This document shows, in pieces, positions 24,441 to 36,830 of a stretch of DNA of 64,000 bases. Under the pieces are notes generated by a model. It searched no databases, was not told where the DNA came from, and worked only from the letters and a program-made list of their open reading frames with translations. The stretch's first letter is position 1. Every line of letters starts with the position of its first letter. Source of the DNA: Augochlora pura (Eukaryota > Arthropoda > Insecta > Hymenoptera > Halictidae); contig NC_135782.1 of assembly GCF_028453695.1 (NCBI RefSeq), forward strand, positions 2,728,001 through 2,792,000, given 5' to 3'. The translations under genes were made by a program, and so were the position numbers.

Positions 24441-24611
24441 ACAATATAAATTTTCTCTCCTTAATATATCTCTGAAATGAAGACGCTGACGAGACAACGT
24501 CGCCCATACAGTACACGAAGCATTCGGCATCGAATAAGCAACAAAATGCGCGAAACATTCCAGCCGCAGCCCAGCGGCGTAAAACATCGAACTCCTCGAA
24601 ATCCAGTCGAG
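24441..24611 (-). repeat. left arm of a ~170-bp inverted repeat
   Basis: On the minus strand this arm matches the plus-strand arm at 25670-25840. Shared blocks include AGTTCGATGTTTTACG, CGGCTGGAATGTTT, GCATTTTGTTGCTTA and TACTGTATGG, in the same order and spacing. By eye the arms are roughly three-quarters identical. Confidence 0.85.
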
Positions 24612-25669
24612 GTACATTGTACATTCATTCAGTTTTCAGTGGGAATTGCAACGAGCCCGTGTCAGCAATTGCAACGATCTCGCGTCAGCAATAGCAACGA
24701 TCACGCGTCGCGTTCTTATTCGAAGGAATCCGACGTCGAGCGGCGTGGCCGCGCGTTAACACTCCCCCGCCGCGTGAACGTCGCGCGGACATCGGCCGGG
24801 TATTTAGATCCGTCAACGACGACTGTTATCCGGCCGTTTCTCGTCGCCGTTAATACCAGTCGGAACGATAACGGTGTGTCGACGACAACCAACGACGACG
24901 ACAGTTACCCGGTGGACCACGTGGCGCCTTGGCGGCCGATTCCGCGCGTCAACGTCGAGCGGAATGCCGGCGCGCGCGCTCTCTCTTTCTCTCTCTTATT
25001 TTTCCGCGCGGCGTAAATCGTCCGTGTAAACCGGCGCTATGAATTTCGCGGCAACATAATCGTAAAGCCGATAAATAGAGCGAGATTCCAGGAGGCGTCG
25101 CGGGCATCGCCGGGATGGTAGAAACCCGTGACTTTAATAACCCCCGTCATTTTTATCATATTCTCACCTGACGCGGCTGCGGCCGCGGCCGGGGTCGTCC
25201 AATTAATCGGCGCTCCGTCCAACCCGGACGCGAGAGCGCGACCGAAGAGGATCGAGGAGAGAGAACCGTTCGCGATCAGGAGCGGAGACGCGCCGCGGGG
25301 AACGCGAGATCCGCTTTGAAGTTTCCGCGCCACGCGCCGCCCGATCCACCTGTCTCAATTAACCGCGCCGGTTATTCACTGCGAGCGGATTAAATAGACG
25401 GAAAATGTTTCGCGATGCTTAGCAGATCGCGCCGATCTCTCTCTCTCTCTCTTTTTCTCTCTATCTTTATTTCGTTTTCTCTCTTCATCTCTCTTGATTT
25501 TGTTCTCTCTCTCTCTCTCTCTCTCGATTTCTCTCTTTACCTATCTTCACTTCGTTTTCTCTTAATCTCCCTCTTTTCTACCTTTTCGATGATTCGTAAT
25601 GAACGAGATCCGTTAGTAGAATTGCTATCTTGATCGGACCTCTTTTTGTAAGACGCGCAAGCAACTTTA

Positions 25670-25840
25670 CGGCTGGTTTTCAAGAAGTTCGATGTTTTAC
25701 GGCGCACCGCCTCGCGGCTGGAATGTTTTATGCATTTTGTTGCTTACTCGATGCTGAATGCATCGGGTACTGTATGGCTGCAATGTTGTTTCTCGCGTGT
25801 TTTCACTTTCGAGGTATGTTTCAGGGAGGAGAAGATGTTG
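25670..25840 (+). repeat. right arm of the ~170-bp inverted repeat
   Basis: Partner of the arm at 24441-24611, separated by about 1.06 kb of GC-rich sequence without a recognisable transposase. A CAG|GTGAGT donor-like site follows at 25852. Confidence 0.85.
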
Positions 25841-27899
25841 ATGTCTGGTGCAGGTGAGTTTTCAGTGGAAATATTATAGGGTTTTTAATGTTGATGTTTG
25901 TGGTATTAATTGTATTCATTTATATAAAATTTAGGTTGTATTTTGTATAGTATAGTATAGTACTTAATATATTGACTATTATAGTGTGTATAATAACATT
26001 GGAAGAACGATATAAATTTTAATATTATATTACATTTAATAATTAATAGGCGTACTGTATTATATTATTATTATATACTTTCATTGGAAGTTTTATTCTT
26101 ATAATTTGAATAAATTGTTCTGACGTGACGTGGTCACGTGTTCTATAAATATGTCGCGTGTCTATGATGTCAGCTGTTCGAAAGTCGTATGTGTAAATCT
26201 CCGGTGTGGTACAGTGTTCCGAGTGAAAGTACCGGAGTCAACAAAATTTGCTACTTCCAACTGCAAACCTGTTTACTTCTCTTGAGAGTATCATACTACC
26301 TTGTCGGAGCAAAGTTGCAATTTTCGTTATCTCTTTCGGAGATGGAATTCCTCGTGATATATACAGATGCGACGAAGCGAGAGGAGCTGTCGCGTTCATT
26401 TAGGAATCAGGCAATCATTTTGCATAGGATTCGATAACTGGGGACTGACAATTCTTACCCCTTTGTATTTATTTGTTAGCAAGCAAATCTATATTTCTTT
26501 TATAGAAGATACAATTATATTTATTTAGTAAATAAGATTATATCTATTTACTGAATAAGTTTATATACATTTACTAAATAAATTCATCACATCCTCTCTT
26601 TCTCGTAAGCCAAGCTCGCAGAAAGGAAGAAAGAGCAAAAAGACACTGCTATTTCTCGGAAATAAAATAAAAACATTTTAGGGACAGATAGCAACGATGC
26701 GAAACGTATCTCATTCGGCCACTTATTGTCCGAATCAATAAAAGGGTGGGTTAAGTGCTTAAAACGCGAAGATTGAACCCTCTCCCTCTCTCTTTCTCTC
26801 TCTCTCTCGACAAGAACAAGATCTTCTGTTCAAGTGGATATGCATACACATACACAGTACATATGCACAGATACATCTCATTTTACACTGGCAACAGGGC
26901 GTAAAGCACGACTATTTTAAATTATTATATTAATACAATAAATATTAAGCGGATACAATATTTATTATTTTCTTCCTTTTTCAGAATAGATAATATTTAA
27001 AATATTGTCCTCACTATTTATATTGTCCTGAATATAAATGCTACAGCATCTCTATATATATTTTTATATTGTATACATATGTAATAATATTATATTATAT
27101 ATATATTTTTGTACAATATTATACTATATATAGAATATACTATATATTATTTTATTATATTTTACTATATATAGAATATTCCATCCACCTCCACATAATA
27201 ACCTATATCAACTTATACCCAACCTATACACAACATCCCTAAAACTATTAAATCTCCTCCCACTCGATCGCCACCCCGGATCCTCCCCTTAAACAGTTAC
27301 CTCTCGCACAAAGAGACAATAAAACGCAGCCGATCCATCCGTCGCCGCGGTTCCCGTTCTCAGTCGAACAGAGCCGTCTTAAAACCGTGGTCTCTCGGCC
27401 TGCCACGGGAGCGAGAGCGAGAGCGAGAGAGAGAGAGAGAGCATCGTCCGTTCGATAAGCGGTCGTTCGGTCCGGCGAAAAAAGAATTGTGCCGGTATCC
27501 GTTTAATGTCTCCTCCCCGTAAGTACCATACCGGCGAGATACGGGCTGAGTAATATTACCGCATCGCAATATAAATGAAAACGTATCCGGGGGACGCGGG
27601 ATCATCGCGTCGCAGCGGCGCGGCAACCCGGGGACCGTCTGCGGCACCGCGAAATTCCGGTACACAGAAGCTAGGCGATCCAGGCCAATGGGACCGAAGA
27701 TGGAGGAGGGGGGGCAAGGGAGGAGACCGGGGAATAGGCGCGTTAAAAGCCGTTGGAGACCCTCGGGAGATACCGGCGGGACGAGGCCTTTAGTATCCTG
27801 TTATCAGACCCGATCCGATACGGTGACCAATAACTTCGGCTACCTACCGCAGCGCCCGTGTACTAAAGGTTATGCTCCGCGCTTGGCCCCGCAGAGAAA

Positions 27900-27942
27900 G
27901 AGAGAGAGAGAGAGAGGGAGAGAGAGAGAGAGAGAGAGAGAG
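27900..27942. repeat. GA microsatellite
   Basis: Forty-three bases of AG repeat with one GGG interruption. Confidence 0.95.
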
Positions 27943-28674
27943 CGACCGGTGGCCCCCGGCAGGCCCCGGACCATTTACCAACTTATTACTATGTACCCGT
28001 CTCCCGGCTCATTGAAAGTTCGCGCCGGCCAATAGTTGTCCAATAAAAAGCCGCTCTTTACAATCCGCCGCGTAACGTGCTGCCAGCCATAACCGAGATG
28101 CATAACTTAATGCACTTTATCGGGAACTTGTTCTTCCGTTCGCCTGTGGCCACGGACTCTTGTCGGCGGCGCGTACACCCTATCGACCGTCCCGTAATCC
28201 GAGCGATGAAGCTGTGACCGTGTAACGCCACGGCGTTCCCGCGTTCGAATCGAAAGGGTAAACGGGCACGGGGTTCACCGCGGTCAGATCTTTTTTTAAA
28301 GGGATCATCTCCGATGACGTAGGACGGAGATATTGTACGGGGCGTTCGTCGTCTTTTCATGGGAAGTTTGCAGAGAGTGTTGGTGGATGGTTTGGAAGAA
28401 TTTGTTTTAATTGTTTCGGTGATTTTTGTTTTGGTATACGTTTGTTATTTAATTGGATTTTTGTAGGAATTATTTGACGCTGTTAGGGGTAGTTGTAGGG
28501 TGGAGGAGATTTATCAAGTTTGAGAAGCGATCATTTTGGGTAAAATTGTTGTAGAAGGATGAAATTTAGCTTAAATTAAAGGTTGAAGATTCTAGTTTAT
28601 GATAGTGTTCGTCGATTTTAAGTATGATAGATTTTTGCTATTGTAAATCTTTAAATACGAGACCATGATTCTTG

Positions 28675-29001
28675 TACTGAAAACTGCCGAGTTTGACGAA
28701 ATGTATAGTCTCCGCAAAATTTTTTCCTGGGATGTTATTTATAGCGAAATGAAGTTCAATCTTTTAGCTTTAATTTAAAAAAAGAGCGACGTCGCTACGA
28801 TTTTTTTTAACAAAGTTACAGCACTTTAAAGGAACCCTTCGTTGTCCTATTATTGTCAATTTTTGATACGACTGCTACTGCAGTTACAATACATGAACCT
28901 TCAAGTAAAAAAATACTGTTTTAAAGTAGAGACTTCAAGCTTTAATTTAAAACAAGAATCATCAACCTGCGATGATTTTTCGCAAAATTATCGTTACTCA
29001 A
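28675..29001 (-). repeat. dispersed repeat family, copy B
   Basis: Read on the minus strand, this copy has the same order as copy A: a GCGAAAAATCATCG block and TTTAAATTAAAGCTTGAAG, then CCTTTAAAGTGCT joined to GTAACTTTG, a second AAAAAAAATCGTAGC block, and an end at TTTCGTCAAACTCGGCAG. The subunits are about 173 bp apart. Confidence 0.8.
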
Positions 29002-29358
29002 AGTTTCACCAACTTTATCCAAACCTTTCCTCTACTATAATAAATTTGACCACTATAATCTATTATTTATAATTTAATAAAATAGCCTACCCATTGCACA
29101 TTAATTTTAAATAACGTTCAAAGAAACGGTCGAAACATCCCCAAAGTAAAACATTAATTCCAAGATAATTTTCACGAGGAACACTGACGATAACGATTCG
29201 CATACACGATCCATACAGAATGAAATTACATTTCTCGAAATCCTAACCTATATTCTACGCGTCGAAACGGTCGGAATTCTTTCTTGCGAACGACCTAATA
29301 GAATGTTAAAACGACGGTGCCGAATTCTCGATTCGTTTTGGCAATTTGACGGGGTTAC

Positions 29359-29455
29359 CTGAACGGTCTGACAGCGGAACCGATGCGTTTTCACGCTCGC
29401 CAGCGCGGATTCTGCGTTGGCTTGACTAATCTCGGCGCCTGGAGCCCCCGAGTCT
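29359..29455 (-). other. possible exon on the vg strand, function unknown
   Basis: On the minus strand a very good acceptor (ATTTCACCATTTTAG) is followed 97 nt later by CAG|GTAACC, a weaker donor. One frame is open throughout: it needs two bases from an upstream exon, reads about 32 residues (DSGAPGAEISQANAESALAS, then VKTHRFRCQTVQ) and ends in phase 0, which is the phase required to join the vg exon at 13999. I see no family similarity. A matching upstream exon ending in phase 2 was not identified, and the 58.7 kb candidate ends in phase 0 so cannot precede it. It may be a real vg exon, a non-coding exon or chance. Confidence 0.2.
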
Positions 29456-31226
29456 CTAAAATGGTGAAATAAAAGGAACCACGCCTCTATCCGGCACCAT
29501 GAAGAACAAGATACAGCGCCACGAAAATTTCGCTACACGGGAATTCCGGACCGTGATGATGGATTATCTTCGCCGACGCTTTCGCTTTATTATTTTTACT
29601 ATATCCGGCTGTCTTTACTCGTTGTCTTTAAAAGGGCCACTTTTTAATAACATATCAATTAAGTAAAAACGTTTCTGGTATATATAGTTATATCTTGTTA
29701 ATCTCAGTTGATTATTAAATTAATAAGTAATAGAAATATTGAGATAATTAAAGAAAAATTAACGTCGAAATTATTCAACTCGTTCGCTTAGAAACAAATT
29801 CAAATAATAATCGAGTTTTCAATGAAAGGAAAAAACGGACAAAGTAGCACGTTTCCAATAAACACACCGCCGCGATAAAAAGTCAATCAACGAATTAAAA
29901 AATTACGCGCCGCGTATCGCTTCTCGCCAAATGGTTGTTGAAAGCATTCAGAACTAAACCATTGTGCGAACACTTGATTTTCCGTCGAACAAAAAGCGAA
30001 TCGGTAGCGTTTATCGGTGGGCATGTCGCTCCAATTAGTTTCGCCGTTGGTCAAATCGATGTAATTTCGCGGCGTGTTGAATTCGCGGCAGCCAACGAAC
30101 AACTTAATTCCGCGACAGTGCAATAAACATCAATCAGATAATACGAGTTTGAGGTATCGGTCGCGACGACAGGGCCGGGTTCCATATCCTTGCGCGAGCG
30201 CGCGCGCGCGCTTGGTTTCGCAACTCGCCTAATTGTTTCCTTATTCGTTCGATTAGAGAACGATTACCCGGTGACACCGCGAAACCTTTCATTTCCTTAT
30301 GACCGCGGTGTGCGCGACATATGAATTCCTGTTCGACGTATCATTGCGTCAAATAGCGGCAGAACTACTCCAGGAATCCGACGAATGTCCGACGCCGGTC
30401 GACGCGAGACGCGCGGCCCGCTTTTCTCCAAGAGTTTCGCTCGGCCGCGCCGACAGTATCGCCCCGCGATATTCCACCGCGCCGCGCGTTCGCGATCTCA
30501 TGGGTCTGCAAAAAAATGTGGCCGAACAAACACAGTGTAACCACGCGGAAGAATACGCGGCCTATGTGCATTCGTTATGTTCCACGTTCGATGGACTTTC
30601 CCCGTAAATGAAATTTTCAGTGAGCCTCGCGAGCCGACGTTGGCGGCGCTGAAATTGAACAAAGCAATTTTCAAGCAAATCTATTCAATTCTGCCAAAGC
30701 CGCCAAATGATCTTCCACCTCGCAAACCAATCAAATCTTAGTCCACAAGCACAGCGCACATGATCCGCGTCGAATCCTCAATCGAAAGAGTCAAGATCGA
30801 AACAGGTCGCTCGATTGGCAATGATCGTGACGCACAGCCTCGAGAAGAGATCGCCTCGTCGACGTCGATATCCCTTTGGAAAATAATTCTCCGGGGCCCG
30901 ACACTGTACGTAATACGCGGACAACGCGAGAGAAGCCGACGACGCTTTTCCTCGCGGCGGCCGTGCGATTCGATTAATATTGAACGGGTTGGATGACTTC
31001 ACAATCCGAGTTTCCACCGCCGATATAGAGACCTCCTTTATCCTTCCCGCGGCCGTCGCCGCGTATAATCCCGATTCGACATTTTTTTGCCGCGGCACGC
31101 GGCATCGCATTAGTCCCGATGCAAGTATATTGAGGACGCTCGGGTTCGTCTGAATGCAGCGAGGTCTCTTATTACGCGTCGAGCGGGTTCTGGAAAGCTG
31201 GGAGATCGAGCGGTTGGAGGAAACCG

Positions 31227-31627
31227 GCGCGGAGTAAAGCGGAGAAGAGTGTAGGCGCGTGGAGCGGAGTGAAGCAGCCTGGAGCAACGCGGAGCAGCGT
31301 GAAGCGGAGTAAAGAAGCGTGGAGCAGAGCAACGCGGAGCAGAGTAAAGCTTCCCGAAACACCGCGGAGCGGAGCAAAGTATCTTCTAGCAGCGCGAAGC
31401 AAAACAGAGCAGCGCGGAGCAGAGGAAAGCGGAGTAGAATAGCCTGAAGCGAAACAAAGCGAAGTAAAGCAGCGCAGAGCAGAGAGCAAAGCGGAATAAA
31501 ACAGCCTAAAGCGAAAAGCAAAGCGGAGTAAAACAGCCCGAAGCGAATGAAAGCGAAGCAAAGCAACGCGGATCAGCAGAGATCAGTGCGGATCAGCGCA
31601 GAGGAGCGCGAAACGTAGCGGAGCAGC
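31227..31627 (+). repeat. degenerate purine-rich pentamer array (RRAGC)n
   Basis: About 400 bases built from variants of GGAGC, GAAGC, AAAGC and GAGCA, nearly free of T on the plus strand. The open minus-strand frames of 262 and 129 codons across it encode only Leu/Phe/Ser/Ala repeats and result from the array. Confidence 0.9.
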
Positions 31628-34600
31628 GATTGCAAGTCACGAGCAAGTCATACCGCTTTTACCTGTGCGCCACAGAATCCGCGGAATCGAACCTCGATTC
31701 GCTCGCTCCGAGCGGATCCGGCCACTTCCACGGTTAACACATTGCTATCATTTCACCGGCTCGGCTTTTTGTCAAACGCTTTCGCGGCAAGAAGTGGATG
31801 TACGACAGCCGTCATGCTTGTCCACCGATAGAATGCGATAAATATTCCCTCCTCGGTTTAGCGGGATTATGAAATATCGTATACGGTAATGGCAATGAAA
31901 CGTAATCTTCGGCGCAACTTGGATTGGATTTTAGCAGTGTAGCAGTATTTTGTAGTATAGAAAATTCTGCTTTAGTAGAAATCAAGTTTTTTCTGCTTCA
32001 GTAAAATTATACTATCGTATAAAAAGGGCGTTGATACACGGTTCAAAATGAAGATTTACCCAATGCGGCATTGGGTCAGCTGGTGAGTCCCGCTGACAGA
32101 TTGGTGGTATTGTATGATAATGAGGGTGGTCCGAGGCCTACCTTCAAATTGCTGAATTTCTCAAGTCACAGCTTAGATCTCATTCCAAACGTTTACTTTA
32201 CACAGACAACACAGAGTACAATCATTGTTGTTTTAACAATCTCTAATTAATTACAAACCAGTCTGATAATGTTACAATTATTTTAAGAAATAATATAGCA
32301 ATTTTTAGTGGCGCCCCATTCGACTGCAAACGGTTAACAATGTTTGAAATCTAATTTTTCATAACATAAAAATTACGTCGAAACTCGAACAATTTCAGTG
32401 GTGCCTCATAGTCTCACCACTCGAGTGCAAAGGGTTAAAGCAGCCCATTTGAAAGCACAAAGGAAAAATCGCAGGGAATATCGACCGGTTCGAAAGCCAG
32501 AAGAAAAACTGCTCGCCGTAGCTCTCGCAAAGATAATATATATAAAACAGCTGTTTTTAGCGCGGCGTAAAGCCGGTGTTAAATAACCCCTTGAAAAGGA
32601 CGCTACTGAAATTACCGGTCCAAGCGGATCGTTAACGGTCGCCTGGCAAGACGATCCCCGCCGGCCTAAACGGTTTCCTGAAAATTACAAAAAAGTGCAG
32701 AAGGTCTCTCTCTCTCCCTCTCCCTCTCTCCCTCTCTCTCTCCCTCTCTCTCTCTCTCTCGATCGATCGATCGAAGGGGGTATCGGTCCTCGGATCAATC
32801 TCCGGGCGTATCAGCGAGTCAGAGAGTGGCATCGCCGATCGGAATGCGATCCTCAGAAAACAGAGGTGGCCGGCGAACGCGCAAGCGGCACCGGATCAGC
32901 CCGTAGCCCCCTTTAGCGCGCGTGTCGCAAAGAATGGCGTTCCTAGACTAAAAACGGAACAGCGGCAAGGAATGTAACGTTGCAGCACACTTTGCTCGGG
33001 GCCTCCCTCTCTCTCTCTCTCTCTGTTTCTCTGCGTGACACGAGTTCACACGGGGACACGTATAGAAACGTGGTGTGCACCGTGCGCGGCCCGCCTCGGT
33101 CCGACGTAATCTGGCCTGGCATGCGTGAGATATGGCAATGCCGTACCGATAATTGTCGCACATCCCAGCAATTCCGCGACCATCTGATCTGACGCAGCGC
33201 TATATAGCGAACGCGTGACGTGTTACTCTTCCTAGAGGGACGCGGCTTCTTATGGCGCAAACCCTTTGCACGAAGGCGCTTTGACACCTACCCTATCGGA
33301 CTAACAAGATGCTGCCGATATTTCTTTCGTACCGAATTTAACAAGCACACCGGGTATATGAGTTTTGGGTTAGAAACGTTGCACGAGTCGCGAGGCTTAT
33401 TTTTATAATTCATTCATTCATTTTATGTGAAAATTAAGACTAAGATTAAAATCCAGTAGAAATATTAATCTAGCAAAATTAAACCAGAAAAATTATTAAC
33501 TCGGTAAAAATAATCGAGAAAAATTATTAATCCAGTAAAATGATCAATCTAACAAATGAAGAAATAAACAAACGAATCAAGAAATCTCTTTAATTATTTA
33601 AGGGATGCCAGTTGCGCAAACATCGTCCTTTACACAGTTCCAATCTTAACAGAATCCACTAAATTAACGTTGCAATTGGTTTAATCGTGTTAACAACAGA
33701 AGTGGCCAGCAACGTAAAGTTATATACACGGACAGAGTTAAATACAATTGGCTCTCGGTAGTTCTCGGTGGAAGCTGCTCGCTGATATTAGTAGCAGAAA
33801 TTTGACGTCGTAAATCTAGCTCAAAGCCTGGATAGTTGAATGAAAAGGACAGCTGCTCGCTGGTACGATTCCGGTGCAGTTCGCTGTAATCCAACGGGTC
33901 ATCCAACGTGATGAATTACCATCGAGGAATAGCGCTTGTTTCTATGGCCCCTTCCTCGTATTTGATGTTAAACTTGATTAAACTGTTCTTCTGATTTCAA
34001 CCCAACGTTTGATCTTGACACGCAAATCTTTGCTGTGTCTTCGTCGCCGTGCGAGATCTGTTATTATACTTCGGGGAACTCCGATTGCATTTTATCGCTG
34101 TCTAGAGTTTCTGTCTTATTATTTAAGAACGGTGACAAGTGGAGCGTTATAGTTATATAATGTTTGTCGAATTATTAAAGCGAAAGATTGCTTTTAATTA
34201 TTTGACGGTGAAGAAGCAAGGTTTTTAAATTTACTAAAAAATGGCTACTTGTTGATTTGTTATAAAAAAAAATATACCCAGTTTCGACAGGATTCGATCA
34301 ACCCGTATGAACGTCTCAAGACATCGTCCGCGAAAAGTGAAAGGATAGAACCGCAGCGTCCGGCCATTTCTTTTTTGTTCGCCTTCCGTTAACGACTAAA
34401 TCAGCGACGAAATTGGAACAACGTATCGAGAAGCGTTTAAATCTCGTTCGCCCATTGAGCCGGCCAGGAGACGGAAACAATAGCGGCCTCCGGCCGGAGG
34501 CTTTAACTAGGCGATCACAATGAACGCATAAATTCTGGTTAACAAATTCGCCCCGGAAAATGGTTGATTTGCCTCGCCTCTCCGCAGGTTGCCCCGTCTC

Positions 34601-36007
34601 TTTCCCGTGCACGGGCCGCACGGTGGAACGGGACGAAGGCAGCTGCTACAATAGTCGCCCGCGGCGATTAATGGCGTCCGGTCGGTGATCGTAAATAACA
34701 ATAAACCAGTTTACTCGAGGTACCGTCGGTCGCGTGGCTTCCGCGGTTCTGGGAAACCGTTCGTGCCGCTTTTGCGCCACGTCAATAAGGCCTCCACCGA
34801 CGAGAGGGCAATTAATTATTCCCCCGGACATGAATCGCGATTCCGTTCGCTGAAAGATTTTCCAACCGTTCGCCGAGATAACAGGCGAGGAAGAGGGAGG
34901 ACACCGCGACATCTCCGGGAAGAAAAGGTCCTCGCGACAAATGAGTCCCCGCGGAACTTTATGCGTTCACGGCGCTCGAAAAAGCTATAGGGTAGAACGT
35001 TTGATACGCGGTTTTATGCTTTCTTAGCGATTTGTTCCTTTGTTATTGGGGTGCTTGCAATTTTTTTAACTCCACAGCTTTCTTTTAACAAACACTGCAT
35101 GATAAATAATTTACAATATCAATTAGAAAATATTAAATAGCTATTATAATTATATATACGGTCCATCCCCCTGATTCATCCCCTAACTCAGAGTTCACCC
35201 ATCAACGACACCTAATCACCGCGATAACGCAAGATTACTCCACAAAATCACCGACTCTTCACAATCGTGCTCTCTTCTGCTCTCTCCGCTTCCTCGAACC
35301 AGCGCGAGCCGTATCCGCGCCGATTGCAGCATCCCTTCGGCAGCCATTGGCTCCGTTCACGAGATCACCGTCCGATTTCCACATCCCCGGGAGAGAGATT
35401 CGATGCAGGTACATTCGCAATCGCGCTGGAAACTCTCGGTAACCGAGGATCTCGAAAATCCGCCGGTTTGACGGACGGCGTTGCAGGCCGGTTTAACACA
35501 GTCTGGTAACCCGTGCTCTGTAAAAAGGCGAAGTGAGAGGCGCGGAGCGCGCGTTCTGGAAACTGGCCCCGGGAGAGGAAAAGCTTATTCAATTCAATTC
35601 TAATGGCATCGAGTGAATAGTTGCATTCGCGATATCGTGTCGCGACGGCCGATCCGCTTCGCGAGCGGACTCCTTTCGAACGACGAGAGTATTCTCGCCA
35701 CGTTTTCCGCGCGACACCGTGAACATCGCGCGGCTCTTCAAAGAGCGGGGCCGCCGCCGCCGCCACCGCCGCCGCCGTCGTCGTCGTCGGGCCTGACGTA
35801 TCGTTAATATAAATTACACCCACACGCGGGTGCCGCGTCACCCGAGGACGAGGGAACAGCATTGAAAAGCCGCGTCGACGTATTACCAGATTCTTAGGAA
35901 TGCTTATAATTTTACGAGCCTCCTTAATATGCGCTTAGCTTCTGCCGCGGTAGCTGCGGTCCTCTCTCCACCTCCTTCCTTCTTTCTCTCTCGTTATCTC
36001 TACCTCT

Positions 36008-36042
<35 letters not shown>

Positions 36043-36329
36043 TCTCTCATTCCTTCTTTCTCCCCGTTCCGCACCGTTCCGCCAACCCCAACCGACCCAC
36101 CCCTCCGCATGCCTACGTACGACATTTTCTACTTAACCTTTGAACCAAGATCGTTCGCGCGTAGCAGGTGCATTCCACCTTGCGGCGCGACGATCACTCG
36201 AAAATCCGCTCCGCGGAGGCGCGGTCGCTCGGTCTCCTCTTTGCGAGCCGCGCCTGCACACCGCCGTAGAACGTCTCTATATTGGACACGGCTCAGCGAA
36301 GAGGGATTCCGTCGAGATTGCAGTTTCCT

Positions 36330-36830
36330 CCTATTTCGCCGGCTCACCTTTTTCCGCGTTTCTTCTTCCTCGTTTCTACGACGAGCTGCGAGTTTTCTCT
36401 TCGCTCTTGGCTTCCGTTGCTTTCCATGTTTTGCTGGTTATTTGCAAAATTTGTCCGTCGTTCTTCCTCTTTCTTTCTCCGTCTTTATTTTTATGTCGTT
36501 TTTTCTCTGTCTTTCTTTATCTTTTGTTCTCCCTCTTTCTTTCTCTGTCTTTCTTTGCATATCTTTCTTTCTATGTCTCCCTTTCTTCTCGATCTTTGCT
36601 CTTATTTTTTCCTCTTATTTTTCCTCTCGTTCTCTCCTCTTGTTCCAACCTCTCTTTCTCTCCTTTCTTTCTCTCCTCTTGTTCTAACCTTCCTTTTCTC
36701 CTCCTTTTCTCTCCTTTTTATTTTTCTCTCTACCATCTCCTTCTTTCTCCTAATTTTTGCACAACAGTTTTCTCCTATTATTTGCTCTTTGTTCGCTCTT
36801 TACTTGCTCTTTATTCTCCGTCTTTTATTA
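36330..36830 (+). repeat. long pyrimidine tract
   Basis: About 500 bases dominated by CTTTCTTTCTC-type sequence on the plus strand, following the CT run at 36011-36039. All three plus frames are open over long distances here and encode Phe/Leu/Ser-rich sequence; I take these as artefacts. Confidence 0.85.

Larger units (their letters stand above)
14000..29358. other. gene-poor stretch right of the recognised vg exons
   Basis: About 15 kb without a supported exon; probably vg intron or upstream DNA. It contains GC islands (about 16.0-17.0, 17.3-18.6, 20.0-21.0, 21.3-21.85, 22.2-22.9, 23.1-24.0, 24.7-25.8 and 27.3-28.35 kb) alternating with AT valleys. It also holds CT/GA microsatellites, a (CG)n run, a tandem repeat at 19850-19960, a long inverted repeat (24441-25840) and one dispersed repeat copy. 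Confidence 0.6.

Noticed and set aside
25037..25333. Minus-strand frame with an Ala run ending at CAG|GTGAGA near 25168
   Set aside because: The donor is good but no convincing acceptor precedes it, and its phase (1) does not fit the vg exon at 13999.
24418..25857. Two similar peptides (AAGMF-AFCCL-DAEC-YCM) on opposite strands
   Set aside because: They are the two arms of the inverted repeat; most differences are not at synonymous positions, so conserved coding is not supported.
26140..26180. CACGTG box followed by TATAAATA, promoter-like on the plus strand
   Set aside because: No supported gene follows; TATA-like octamers are frequent in AT-rich valleys.
30778..31566. 262-codon minus-strand frame resembling a repetitive membrane protein
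   Set aside because: It translates the RRAGC pentamer array; Leu/Phe/Ala/Ser periodicity mirrors the DNA repeat and a second frame is open as well.
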